In this document: positions 35,589 through 44,647 of the stretch, piece by piece
How positions within the stretch are numbered: position 1 is the first letter of the stretch
How the letters are laid out: each line of letters opens with the position of its first letter
Origin: Streptomyces hyaluromycini
GTDB lineage: Bacteria > Actinomycetota > Actinomycetes > Streptomycetales > Streptomycetaceae
DNA: 64,000 nt
NCBI RefSeq assembly: GCF_002217755.1
Contig: NZ_BCFL01000027.1
Location: forward strand, 273,209-337,208
Reading direction: 5' to 3'
Made by a program: the position numbers and the translations under genes
The notes under the pieces: model-generated
The model's database searches: none
The model's input: the letters and a program-made list of their open reading frames with translations, nothing else
What the model was told of the DNA's origin: nothing

Positions 35589-36887
35589 TCACATCCAGGG
35601 TGTGGTCCGTGGGGCGTGGGCGTGTGCTCGGAGTGCGGTCAGGGCGGCGGCTCGGCCGGTGGGGGTGAGGGAGATTGTGGAGCGCCGGCGGTCACGGTAT
35701 GCCAGGAATTCGAGGGCCTCGCCAGGACGGAGCCACTGCCACAGAAAGTGGCGGGTGTCGTCGGAGCGTGGGGTGCTGCCGTCGGTGAGGGTGAACGCCT
35801 CGGCGGCCAGGGTGTGCACGGCGGCGGTGAGGTCGTCGAGTGTGAGTTCTCCGCCGAGCAGGGCCGCCGCGGCGGCCTCGGCGAGGTCGGCTCGGACTCC
35901 GTCGCCGAACCAGGCGCGGGCGGCGGTGGCCTGTAGCAGGGCCGGGTCGGCGAGGTGCTGTCGGCCGCGGGTGGTCAGTGCGAGTTTGCGGTGCCGCTTG
36001 GCGAGCAGTCGGGCCGCGCGGGCCAGTTCGTGCAGTTCGGCGAGGCGAACGACGTCGTACTCGGTGCGCGGCACCATGCCAGGTAGGTACCAGTTGTAAC
36101 GCTCGGCGGCCTCGATGACCAGAGTCCGCGGCAGGTAGCCGGCCTGGGTCAGCGTTACCCCGTCGCCTACCGCCTCCAGCAGCCAGCGAAGGGGTTCGGC
36201 CGTGTCGGCGGGCGTCTCGGGCGCCACGCTCAACAGGTCCATCACCGTGCCGCGCATGCGTTGCCGGGCTGGGGGCACCTCCCACGCCCTTAAGGCAGTG
36301 GGGGAGGGTGGGGCCTCGGCCCAGGTGCGGCGGCGCTCGCTGTGGACGGCGTCAAGCGGGGTGCGGCCGTCGTGCGCTGGGTGCGGGGTGGTGAGCCAGC
36401 GCTCCACGTGCTGGATACGGGCGGTGGTGTAGCCGCGGGCGCCGGGCACCAGCGCGCCGTCGTCCAGTGCCTGCTCCAGCAGCCGGGAGGCGTTGCTGCG
36501 GACGACGGCCTCGTCGATACCCATCACCGGCCCCCAGCTGAGCAGGTCGGTGTCCGGCGGGGTCACCGGGGAGGCGTCCACGGCCCGCCGGTAGGTGGCC
36601 CGCCCCTGATCAGGCGAGTGTTGCCATGCGTCGAGGATCTCGCGGGTGGCCTCCGAGGTGCAGACGGCCGCGGCCCTGGGCCGGCCGGCGTCCTGGAGGA
36701 GCTCGGCCAGGGAGGTGAGGATGTGCGGATATTCGGCGGGCTCCGCCATCCACTTGACCGGCAGCTCGTACCAGCAGAACCGCTCCACGTCCTCCTGGGC
36801 GAGCGAGCTGGCCGGGCCGCCGCCGTCCGGCAGTAGCCAGCCGAGCAGCCGGTCCCTCACTTCCCTTTCGTCGCCTGTCCGCGTCAT
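35589..36887 (-). CDS. Hypothetical protein, second gene of a coupled pair
   Basis: A 432-residue soluble protein with several helix-rich, winged-helix-like blocks (GVTLTQAGYLPRTLVIEAAE, AARLLAKRHRKLALTTRGRQ, ISLTPTGRAAALTALRAHA). The layout resembles the helicase-associated protein that converges on it, so the two may be distant relatives. ATG 36887 overlaps the stop of the upstream gene (ATGA), so they are translationally coupled. No catalytic motif seen. Confidence 0.7.
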   Translation of the reverse strand: MTRTGDEREVRDRLLGWLLPDGGGPASSLAQEDVERFCWYELPVKWMAEPAEYPHILTSLAELLQDAGRPRAAAVCTSEATREILDAWQHSPDQGRATYRRAVDASPVTPPDTDLLSWGPVMGIDEAVVRSNASRLLEQALDDGALVPGARGYTTARIQHVERWLTTPHPAHDGRTPLDAVHSERRRTWAEAPPSPTALRAWEVPPARQRMRGTVMDLLSVAPETPADTAEPLRWLLEAVGDGVTLTQAGYLPRTLVIEAAERYNWYLPGMVPRTEYDVVRLAELHELARAARLLAKRHRKLALTTRGRQHLADPALLQATAARAWFGDGVRADLAEAAAAALLGGELTLDDLTAAVHTLAAEAFTLTDGSTPRSDDTRHFLWQWLRPGEALEFLAYRDRRRSTISLTPTGRAAALTALRAHAHAPRTTPWM

Positions 36888-38044
36888 GTGAGGCCTTCCC
36901 CGTCGAGTTCGATGGACCGGCACCGTACCCAGTCCCGATGGAACCCCGGCCGGTCCGCAGCCCGTAGCACGGCGCGGGCGCTCGCGCGGTCACCGAGCTG
37001 CAGGGCGCTGGAGACCATGGCCTCCAGCGGTTGCCAGTCCTCCGAGCCCAGCACGGTCGCGGTGGCGGTGAACCGGTCCACCGCTCCGGCCGCGACCTGG
37101 GCGTAGACGCGAAGGCCCAGGATCTCGCGGGCGCGGAAGTCCCAGCGGGCGGCGGCGTACTCGCTGTGCAGTGTGCGGGTCAGAGTCTCCACCAGGTCCA
37201 CATCGCTGCGGACCCCGGCGTGCAGGAACAGCTCGGCCTCCTGCTGGTACGTCCCGCCGAAATCGCCGACCTCACCGAGGAGTTCAAGGAAGTCCTGCCA
37301 GAACACGTTGGCGGGCATCGCCGTCCGGCGCCAGGGGACGGCGGCGTACTCGGCCACCGCCCGGCGCAGCCATTCGCCCAGTGTGCCGCACGAGTCGTCG
37401 CACACCCGCAGCGCCCGCACCCCGCACGTCAACGCGGCCCGGCGGACGGCCAGCAGCTTCGCCGTGTTCCCGTCTGGTTCCCCCACCTGGGCGACGGTGG
37501 TTTCCGCCAGAGCCTCTGCCACCGCCATCGTCGCCCACTGGCCATGATGCCGATCCAGATCTACAACCTCGGCGAATGCTTTGTAGGGACCCTGCGGCGA
37601 CACTGGGAAGCGCGGCCATGCTCCGGTCAGAGCCCGCTCGGACAGGCGCCGACTCGGAGTCCGGCGCATGGGCGCCGTCTTCGCCCGCCCGTCCAGCGGC
37701 TGCTTCCACACCTTGGAACGGGCCCGGGCGACGACCTTCGGATCACGCGCCGCGCCTCCGGCCAGCTCGGCCGCGCCGAGTCCGGCCGCCATAAGGCGCT
37801 CCCGTAGATCCAGCAGATGGCTCCACAACGGTTCCAGATACGTCCCGCGCATCACCCCACCCGACCGCTCCCGCGTCAGGCGAACATCGAAGGCCTCCCA
37901 GTCGCCGCCGCAGTCCACCACGCACGCCACGGCGAACCACACGTCCCAGTACGACCACTCGCCAGAGGGTGCCGGATGAGGCCACGGTTCCGGGCCGAAC
38001 GTCGGCGGCCTGCGCCTGCTTGTGGCCTTGTCCGCTGTGCTCAC
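36884..38044 (-). CDS. Hypothetical protein, first gene of a coupled pair
   Basis: A 386-residue protein beginning VSTADKATSRRRPPTFGPEP, with WSYWDVWFAVACVVDCGGDW near the N terminus and a long helical remainder (AEYAAVPWRRTAMPANVFWQ, VASALQLGD-like helices near the end). No signal peptide or membrane helix. GTG 38044 is the most reasonable start although no good ribosome binding site precedes it. It overlaps the downstream gene by four bases. Family not recognised. Confidence 0.65.
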   Translation of the reverse strand: MSTADKATSRRRPPTFGPEPWPHPAPSGEWSYWDVWFAVACVVDCGGDWEAFDVRLTRERSGGVMRGTYLEPLWSHLLDLRERLMAAGLGAAELAGGAARDPKVVARARSKVWKQPLDGRAKTAPMRRTPSRRLSERALTGAWPRFPVSPQGPYKAFAEVVDLDRHHGQWATMAVAEALAETTVAQVGEPDGNTAKLLAVRRAALTCGVRALRVCDDSCGTLGEWLRRAVAEYAAVPWRRTAMPANVFWQDFLELLGEVGDFGGTYQQEAELFLHAGVRSDVDLVETLTRTLHSEYAAARWDFRAREILGLRVYAQVAAGAVDRFTATATVLGSEDWQPLEAMVSSALQLGDRASARAVLRAADRPGFHRDWVRCRSIELDGEGLT

Positions 38045-38143
38045 CAGCGCATTGTCGCACCGGAGACGACGGCACTCGCAGCGTACGACGGAGGTCCCCC
38101 TGTTCGAGCACAGCCGAGAACTTGGGGGAGTAGCCTCGCGGCC

Positions 38144-38848
38144 ATGACCGGGGCATGGACCGACCACGCGCTGAAGGCGCTCCGCGCCGCCTGCCACACC
38201 GCGGACGGCCCGTCCCTGCTCGCCCTGCTGCGTACGCATGACCCCGCCGGCGTGCTGCAGCAGTGTGGAGACGCACTCACCGCAGCAGTTTCCCGGGGCC
38301 TGCCCGGCGCCCAGGAGGCGGCGTCCACGTGCGCATCCGCCCTGCGCGAACGGGGCTGGCCCGGAGACGAGATCCTCGCCGAACAGCTCGACATGGTGGC
38401 CGGTGGTGCCGTCTTGGTACTGCGGCCGCTGCCGGTTGACCTGGAGGAACTCTCCAGTCTGCTTGAAGGCGATCCGGCCTGGAGTGGTGGCCGTATCGAC
38501 CTGGACACCGGTGAGTGCCGGCCTGCCCTCGCGGACACGGAGGAGTCCTGGGACGAGGACGAACCGGAAGGCACTGAGCGGTGGCTCGACGTCCCGTGCG
38601 AGGGATCGCGGGACGCCTACCGCGACATGGGGGACTTCATCACCACCCTCGACGACCCGGACCTCGCCCACTACCTCGGCATCGCGATCCAAGGTCCAGG
38701 AGTGTTCCGCCGCTTCAAGGACATGCTGGCCACCTCACCGACGGAGCTCCAGAGGTACTGGTTGTTCTCCGCGGAACGGCAGCAGGCCCGGGCCCGGGCC
38801 TGGCTCGCCGATCACGGCTACCGGCCGACGCTGTCGGGCGGCCACTGA
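38144..38848 (+). CDS. UPF0158 family protein
   Basis: A 234-residue protein. The C-terminal 150 residues match UPF0158: PLPVDLEELSSLLEGDPAW, GGRIDLDTGECRP, WLDVPCEGSRDAYRDMGDFI, FRRFKDML and ERQQARARAWLADHGY. The N-terminal 85 residues are an extra helical region. ATG 38144 follows a GGGGGAG that is slightly far. The molecular role of UPF0158 is not known. Confidence 0.8.
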   Translation: MTGAWTDHALKALRAACHTADGPSLLALLRTHDPAGVLQQCGDALTAAVSRGLPGAQEAASTCASALRERGWPGDEILAEQLDMVAGGAVLVLRPLPVDLEELSSLLEGDPAWSGGRIDLDTGECRPALADTEESWDEDEPEGTERWLDVPCEGSRDAYRDMGDFITTLDDPDLAHYLGIAIQGPGVFRRFKDMLATSPTELQRYWLFSAERQQARARAWLADHGYRPTLSGGH

Positions 38849-38859
38849 CCCGGGCGCCA

Positions 38860-39183
38860 TCACGGTCCCCAGTGCCGGTAGGCCTCGATCCACTCAGCTC
38901 CCTCGGGTGCCGGATCCGGCAGCGGAAGGTCGAGAATGCCGATCGCCTGCCGGTGCCTTCCTCGTGTACAGACCGCCACGATCTGGCTGCCGGGCAGCAG
39001 GTTCACCTTCTTCACGGTGACCTCGACCCCGAGGACGACCGTCTTGAACGGGACGGCCAGATGCTCTGCCAGCATCGTGTAGAGGCCCGTGAGCTGCTCC
39101 CCGTCGTCGTAGGCGTCGACGGTGGCCTGCTCGACCAGCTCATCGAGATCCGCGTCACTCAACTGCCCGTCCACAGGGAACAC
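38860..39183 (-). CDS. Small conserved cytoplasmic protein
   Basis: A protein of about 107 residues: DADLDELVEQATVDAYDDGE, GLYTMLAEHLAVPFKTVVLG, VEVTVKKVNLLPG and VCTRGRHRQAIGILDLPLPD. I recognise this as a widespread family often labelled calcium-binding protein, although no EF-hand is present. The start is uncertain: GTG 39183 and GTG 39174 are both possible. It converges with the UPF0158 gene with only 11 bases between. Confidence 0.75.
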   Translation of the reverse strand: MFPVDGQLSDADLDELVEQATVDAYDDGEQLTGLYTMLAEHLAVPFKTVVLGVEVTVKKVNLLPGSQIVAVCTRGRHRQAIGILDLPLPDPAPEGAEWIEAYRHWGP

Positions 39184-39645
39184 GGTACCGGCGGTGCCCG
39201 CAGTTCCCCTTCCTCGGTCAACCGCCGAGAGCTCCGCCCTGAGCGACGACGGTCGTTCCTCCCGCCCCGAGGGCAGGCGTGCTGCCTGGCAGCACGGACC
39301 AACTCCCCAGTTACCCATCGCGGGTTGGCGCCGAGGAGCCCGCCGACTGCACGGCGCTGATCAGGCACAGGCTCCCCGCTCGCGACGACCGCTGGGCCAT
39401 GGCTCTTGAGCAGGGGGAACCAGCCATGTTTTGGGTGCCCCATAGGGCTCGAACCTGTGGCTGACCGCTCACAATTTCGAGCCATGGTCGCGGGGCCGTG
39501 ACCTGCTTTTTTCCCCGGTTTGGGCGGGATTCCGCCCGCTCGGCCTTTCCTGGCTTTCCCAGGGGCGCACAACCACGAGCACCGCGGCTGAGCGAAACGC
39601 GTCCCTGACCTGCGACGATGCCCAGGCAGCGCTGACCACAGGTTG

Positions 39646-39688
39646 GCGCCCCCGGCAGGACTCGAACCTGCGGCCAAGCGCTTAGAAG
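39646..39688 (-). repeat. attL: 43-bp copy of the tRNA-Arg 3' end
   Basis: These 43 bases are identical to 57188-57230, the 3' part (acceptor stem to anticodon loop) of tRNA-Arg(TCT). Beyond them the sequence no longer fits a tRNA, so this is the duplicated end left by site-specific integration. The gene-free stretch 39,184-40,049 around it holds repeated CTGACCTGC words (39605, 39718) and GGGGGAC/GGGGGACA words, likely integrase binding sites. Confidence 0.92.
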
Positions 39689-40049
39689 ACACAGACCCCA
39701 TCATTCTGTAAACGCTTCTGACCTGCACTTTCATGTCAAAATGATGACCCGTCAGGCGTTTTGGGGGACGCATGGGGGACAGGTGAGGAAGGGAGGCAGC
39801 CGGATGTAGGGGTGGGTAGTCGGGGTTGGTCGGTGGCAGCCGGATGGTGCACTCGGGGCTTGTGGTGCCGGTGTGTCTTCGGGAGCGGCGTGTTCTCGCG
39901 CGGGGTTCGAGTGAGGGGGCAGGGCACGTGTGAGCCCTGCCGTGAGTGCGGGGCGGAGGGGTATCCGTGCCTGCGGGGCCCGGAACGGCTTTGTTGGCGC
40001 CTTGATGCGTATGGGCCTCTGGCGAGGGCGCCGGGGAGAGATGATCACG

Positions 40050-41438
40050 ATGGAGATCTCCTACGACGTGCGGGTGTGGCAGATCGACACCCGACAGAGC
40101 CAGCGGCGGGATTCCTACGGGGTGCACTGGTCGGTGGCCGGTCGCAGGCGAGGCAGGACGTTCCAGACGTACGCGCTTGCGGACGGGTTCCGCGCGGAGT
40201 TGTTGGCCGCGACACACCGGGGTGACCCGTTCGATGTATCGACCGGACTGCCCGCGTCCCATGGACCCCGGGCGTCCACGGTCGGCTGGTACGACTTCGC
40301 CCTGCAGTTCGTGGACTGCCAGTGGCCTCGCGTATCGGCGAATCATCGCAGGAACACGGCCCGCACGCTCATGATCGTGACTACAGCACTGTTGACCCGG
40401 GATCCGCCAGGTGTGGCCCCGCGCAGAGTCCGTATCGCCTTGCAGTAGTGGGCCTTCAACACCGGCCGTCGCGACAGCGCGCCGGATGACGTGGTGGCGC
40501 TCCTGGGCTGGGTGCGCCGGCACACGCCGACGATGGAAGTCTGGAACGATCCCGCTGCGGTCGAGGACGTGCTGTTCGTGCTGGGCACGCTATTGGACGG
40601 CACCCCGGCCGCGGCTTCCTCAGTGCAGCGGCATCGGCGGGTACTCAATCTGGTCATGCGGTATGCGGTCCGTCGCCGTGTCCTACCGGAGAACCCGCTG
40701 CCCAGAGGGCGGGGCGGCAAAAGCAAGGGGACTATCGCAGTCGACCGCCGTTGCCTGCTCAATCCCCGACAGGCTGCGGGACTGCTGGACCGGGTGCGTC
40801 GTCGCCCGCGCGGCGGCGCCCGGCTGCACGCGTTCTTCGCCACGCTCTATTACGCGGGTATGCGACCGGAGGAGGCCGTCGCTCTGAGAGCGAGTGATTT
40901 CGTTCTGCCGCAGTCGGAGGAAGATGACCAGTGGGGCGAGGTAACCGTCCACGGCGCGGAGCCCGAGGTGGGACGGCAGTGGACGCAGACCGGAACCGCC
41001 CACGAGCAGCGTGGACTCAAAGGACGGGATGAGCGGGAGACGCGGTGCGTGCCGTGCCACCCAGCCCTTACCCGTGTGTTGCGAGACTACGTCGCTGCCC
41101 AGCAACTGCGCCCTGAAGACCGTCTGTTCGCTGGGGAGCAGGGCGGCGTCCTCGCCGGTTCCGTCTACCGACGTGCGTGGCGGCAGGCTCGGCAAAAAGT
41201 TCTGCCACCGCACGTGTACGCGACGCCGACCGGGAAGCGCATCTACGACCTGCGGCACACCTGTCTGACGACGTCGCTGGACAGCGGGGTGCCGCCGGCG
41301 CAGGTCGCCGAGTGGGTGGGCACCAGCGTAGCCATGCTCTTCGCGGTGTACGCGCACTGCATCAGCGGTCAGACCAAGGAGCTTCAGCGCCGTATCGAGG
41401 CGGTGTGGGACACTACGTCCCCTGACGCGGCGGCGTGA
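40050..41438 (+). pseudogene. Tyrosine integrase interrupted by an amber codon
   Basis: One continuous frame of 463 codons encodes a phage/AICE-type integrase but contains a single in-frame TAG at 40446-40448, between ARIALQ-like sequence and WAFNTGRRD. The N-terminal arm/SAM-like part (FQTYALADGFRAELLAATHR, GDPFD) and the catalytic part are otherwise intact: YYAGMRPEEAVAL (Arg), YDLRHTCLTTSLDSG (His-x-x-Arg box) and VYAHC (Tyr nucleophile). The GHS usually found before the Tyr is GTS here, losing another catalytic position. ATG 40050 follows GGGGAGAG. Readthrough or a restart near 40,491 would be needed for any product. Confidence 0.88.
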
Positions 41439-41467
41439 CGATGGGGCCTTCGTTATCTGTGGCGGGT

Positions 41468-42610
41468 TCAGGACTGCGGGCGGTAGGGATCCGTGTACGG
41501 CTCCATGGACTGACGGACTTCGTCCCGGACCGGGTCCATGAGGGGCCCGGGGGCGTAGTAGCGGGCGCGGGCCTTTCCGTGGGGGACGAGCCAGCCGCGG
41601 ATGACGAGCTCTCGGATGTCGCGGATGGCCTGTTGGTCGCTCAGGTCCGCGTCCTGCTGGTAGACCGTGCGGCGGACCTTCGCGTCCGAGAAGGCGGGCA
41701 GGAGGGCGTAGACGACGCGCTCGTCCAAGCCCGTTGCTTCGACAGCATCGACCAGGCGGGTCCAGGCGCGGGACATCACGTCGAAGCGCCGCTGGGCTTG
41801 CTGTGCCTGGCGGTGGTGGGCGGTAAGACAGAACCGGATCCAAGGGCGGGTGTCCCGTTCGGGGCTCCAATGCGGGCCGCCTACGTCCTCCAGGACCTGG
41901 TAGTAGGCGTACGTGTTCTGTCCCCGGCCGAGCCATTCCTCGATGGAGGAGAACTCGGGTGGCACCAGAGCCTCGCGGGAGAACACCAACGTGGACAGGG
42001 CACGGGACATGCGTCCGTTGCCGTCCTTCCACGGGTGGATCTTGACGAGGTTGAGGTGGGCCATGGAGGCGCGGACGTGTACGGGGACGTCGAGGTCGCC
42101 TTCGTTGAGCCAGTCGATGAATTCCCGCATCAGCGCGGGGACGTCTCCGTGGTCAGGCGCGGTGTAGGCGGGGACCAGGGGGTCGTCAGGGCTCGTGACG
42201 TAGACGGGGCCGTCGCGCCAGCGGCCGGGGCGCTTGTCGAGGTGGTGGCCTTGCAGCATGAAGTGCAGGCCGTTGAGCAGGCCGGCGTCGTAGCGGAAGT
42301 CGTCGCCCGCGTCGGCGAGGGCCTGGATGTAGGTCATGCCGCGCTGGTAGCCCTCCAACTCGGCACGCGTCTTCTCTCCGGTCTCCAATGGTTCCTCGCC
42401 GGACATGAGGGCTTCCACGTCGTCCACGGTCGCGGCGTAGCCCTCGATGGTGTTCGACCCGGCGATCGCGCGGGCGGTGAGGTTACGGCGCAGCTGGCGG
42501 GTCCAGCGAGGAGTGGCCCGGAGCATGTGTCGCAGGGCTCGGCGCATGGCCTCGAGCTCGTCGAGGACGCGCAGATCGTCGGGGTCCAGGGAGGGTGTCA
42601 CGTACAGCAT
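41468..42610 (-). CDS. Fic-family adenylyltransferase with C-terminal winged helix
   Basis: A 380-residue Fic protein. The catalytic loop HPWKDGNGR is at residues 192-200 with a following xxR, so AMP transfer should be possible. An N-terminal inhibitory motif S-x-x-x-E-G (SNTIEG, residues 52-57) places it in the self-inhibited class II. The C-terminal 90 residues look like a winged helix (ATGLDERVVYALLPAFSDAK), as in Fic proteins that regulate their own gene. A perfect palindrome overlaps its 5' end. Target protein unknown. It is convergent with the integrase, 29 bases apart. Confidence 0.9.
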   Translation of the reverse strand: MLYVTPSLDPDDLRVLDELEAMRRALRHMLRATPRWTRQLRRNLTARAIAGSNTIEGYAATVDDVEALMSGEEPLETGEKTRAELEGYQRGMTYIQALADAGDDFRYDAGLLNGLHFMLQGHHLDKRPGRWRDGPVYVTSPDDPLVPAYTAPDHGDVPALMREFIDWLNEGDLDVPVHVRASMAHLNLVKIHPWKDGNGRMSRALSTLVFSREALVPPEFSSIEEWLGRGQNTYAYYQVLEDVGGPHWSPERDTRPWIRFCLTAHHRQAQQAQRRFDVMSRAWTRLVDAVEATGLDERVVYALLPAFSDAKVRRTVYQQDADLSDQQAIRDIRELVIRGWLVPHGKARARYYAPGPLMDPVRDEVRQSMEPYTDPYRPQS

Positions 42611-42611
42611 C

Positions 42612-42642
42612 ACTCAATGACACGATAATTGTGTCATTGAGT
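42612..42642. promoter_or_regulatory. Perfect 12-bp palindrome at the fic start
   Basis: ACTCAATGACAC (42612-42623) and its exact reverse complement (42631-42642) are separated by seven bases and end one base before the ATG. The AT-rich sequence is out of character for the region. It is a very good candidate operator for the winged helix of the Fic protein itself. Confidence 0.75.
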
Positions 42643-42813
42643 CAAGTCAGCGGAGGAGGTGCGCGAGGATAGGCAGGGTGAGCGACCGCTAATCGGGTGT
42701 TGCGGCAGCAGCATGGTGAGGGTAGGTGGGTTGATCGGCTGGAGGCGTCACGAAGTGGTTCGGCACGCGGGCATGGGTCTCCATACATGGCATGACAAGG
42801 GGGCGGGGGCACC

Positions 42814-43735
42814 GTGGACGTATTCAGAGCGCATGAACAGCTCATCGAGGATTACGACGAGTTCACGCGTTCGCTGGTCTGGGTGCGCGACCCCGCCATC
42901 CGTGCTCATCTCAAAGAGGAGCGCGACCGCAAGACCCGCTGGCCCGACCCCTGGATCTCGCTCAATCCGATGTTCCGCAAGGGCGGCACAGTGGCGGAAC
43001 TCACCGAGCCGCGGGACGGCGAGCCTCCGGTACTGGCCCCACTGTGCGCCCAGTACTTCCGGGACAAGCAAGCGGTAGAGGACGTGGACGGCCGGGAGGA
43101 CGTCACCCTCACGCTCCACTACCACCAGAAACAGGCCGTCGAGATCGCGGCGTCCAACAGCTCATATGTGCTCACGACGGGAACAGGGTCAGGCAAGAGC
43201 CTGTCGTACCTGCTGCCCATCGTGAACGAGGTCCTCAAGCATCCGCGGCCGGGCACCATTTCCGCGATCATCGTCTATCCCATGAATGCGCTGGCCAACA
43301 GCCAGATGGAGGAGCTCAAACGTTACCTTGAGGACGGTGTGCTGGCCGCGGACCGCAAGGTCACCTTCGCCCGCTACACGGGGCAGGAAAAGCTCAAGGA
43401 CAAGCAGTCGGTGCTGGCGAGCAAGCCGGACATCCTGCTTCTGCCGCGAATGTGGCCACGACTACCCGGCCGTCACCTACGACAGCCGACAGGAACGCTA
43501 TTTCGCCCGCAAGGACCCCGAGGCCCCGGCGGAGGCGGGCGACGGGTACCTCTTCGTGGACGAGGAAAGACCCTGGCCCAGCGATCCCGAAGAAGTTCTC
43601 GACCGTCTTCCCGCCAGCTGGATGGAGACCGACGACAAGGGTCGGCGCACCGTCGTGAAAGCCCGCAAGGACGACCTTCCGGTCGAGGTCTGGCTCTCCC
43701 CGCATTCTGGAAGGCGGACCACTCCGAGGCGGTGA
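42814..43735 (+). pseudogene. Deleted DEAD/DEAH helicase
   Basis: Codons 1-210 (GTG 42814) are the N terminus of a large SF2 helicase: DPWISLNPMFRKGGTV, LHYHQKQAVEIAASNSSYVL, Walker A TGTGSGKS and IVYPMNALANSQMEEL. At about 43,443 the sequence jumps, in another frame, to FCRECGHDYPAVTYDSRQE, a zinc-ribbon segment that lies hundreds of residues further on in such proteins, and ends abruptly near 43,705. More than half the gene is missing. The style fits the large DUF1998-type or DruE-like defence helicases, but the exact system cannot be named. Confidence 0.8.
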
Positions 43736-43880
43736 AGCGCAGGGGTTCACCACCGGGGTTCTTGGAGTCCCGGACGGCCCTTGCGCCGTTGGGGAGTTCG
43801 GCGACCTCGACGCAGTCGTGCTCCGCACCGCTGGCGGATGCCTTCCGCCAAATCGCAGTGTTGAGGTCATACGCGTGCAA
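43700..43880 (-). pseudogene. Truncated DUF397 protein
   Basis: Reads HAYDLNTAIWRKASASGAEH, CVEVAELPNGARAVRDSKNP and FTASEWSAFQNAG, a nearly complete DUF397 domain, starting at TTG 43880. The last five to eight residues are replaced by antisense helicase sequence where both genes were cut at about 43,705. DUF397 proteins usually pair with an XRE/DUF5753 regulator, whose fragment lies just upstream. Confidence 0.8.
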
Positions 43881-43898
43881 CTCGGCTTTGCCGGTGGG

Positions 43899-44099
43899 TC
43901 ACTTCCGGTGCCGCTTCTCCAACTCGGTGATTCTCGCGAGCGAGTCCTCCACAGGAAGTGCCGTCGCACGAATGCGTTCGAAGGCTTTGGCGAAGGGCGC
44001 CGCATCGTCGCCCTCAACGTACGCGGCGCCGCTGAGGTTTTCCAGGAGCACCACCGGTGGCATCGGCCGGGGGAACGTGGTGAGGGTGAAGCCGCCCAC
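43899..44099 (-). pseudogene. C-terminal fragment of an XRE/DUF5753 regulator
   Basis: About 66 residues survive: GGFTLTTFPRPMPPVVLLEN, GAAYVEGDDAAPFAKAFERI and DSLARITELEKRHRK, the end of a DUF5753 helix-turn-helix regulator. The DNA-binding N terminus is gone. It ends 18 bases before the DUF397 start, the typical order of this gene pair. Confidence 0.75.
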
Positions 44100-44102
44100 A
44101 TC

Positions 44103-44476
44103 TCCGCCTCGCCCTCGAACCTTTGCGCCGTCAGGGAGTTGACCCGCACCGAACTCCTCGCGCAGGGCCTTGTCCCCGGCGTCATCGACGCCGCGCAGCT
44201 GGTCCTGTACGAGCTGGTCGGTAACTCCGTACGGGCCTGCGGGACCACGTCCCGCTCGTGGTCGAGGTGTACGTGACGTCGTACGGCATCGCGCTGAACG
44301 TGCACGATCCGGACCCCGGTGTGCTGCCGAGGCGGCGTGCGATCCCGCTCGACAGCGCGGAGGCGGAGGGCGGGCGGGGGCTCGGGCTGGTCGACCTGCT
44401 CGCGCCGGGGTGGCATGTGCGGTGCTCGGCGATCGGCAAGCAGGTGCGGTGCAGGGTTCCTGCCGAGGAGCCTTGA
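44103..44476 (+). pseudogene. Frameshifted ATP-binding (HATPase) protein
   Basis: The first part (SNLCAVRELTRTELLAQGLV, AAQLVLYELVGNSVRACG) carries the N-box ELVGNS of a Streptomyces RsbW-like ATPase. After one missing G near 44,240 the second part continues in another frame: VEVYVTSYGIALNVHDPDP, EGGRGLGLVDLLAPGW. The true N terminus is also missing. These ATPases commonly sit divergent to an XRE/DUF397 pair, which matches the debris next to it. Confidence 0.8.
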
Positions 44477-44647
44477 CCGGAACCGGCCGACCCGCGACGC
44501 CGTGTCCGGCAGCGCACCGCTCCTCCGGGGCGGCAATGACACCGGACGTGCGTTGTCAGTGGTGGCGGTTATGTTGGAGGCGCTGGAGCCGATCTGTTCG
44601 GGGAGCCGCGTGGGTGGTCGGTCGTAGCCCACGGGGAGGGGGATTTC

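Noticed and set aside
39412..39480. Possible second tRNA gene around GGGCTCGAACCTGTGG
   Set aside because: Only a T-arm-like word is present; no acceptor or anticodon stem can be paired. It may be an old attachment-site remnant.
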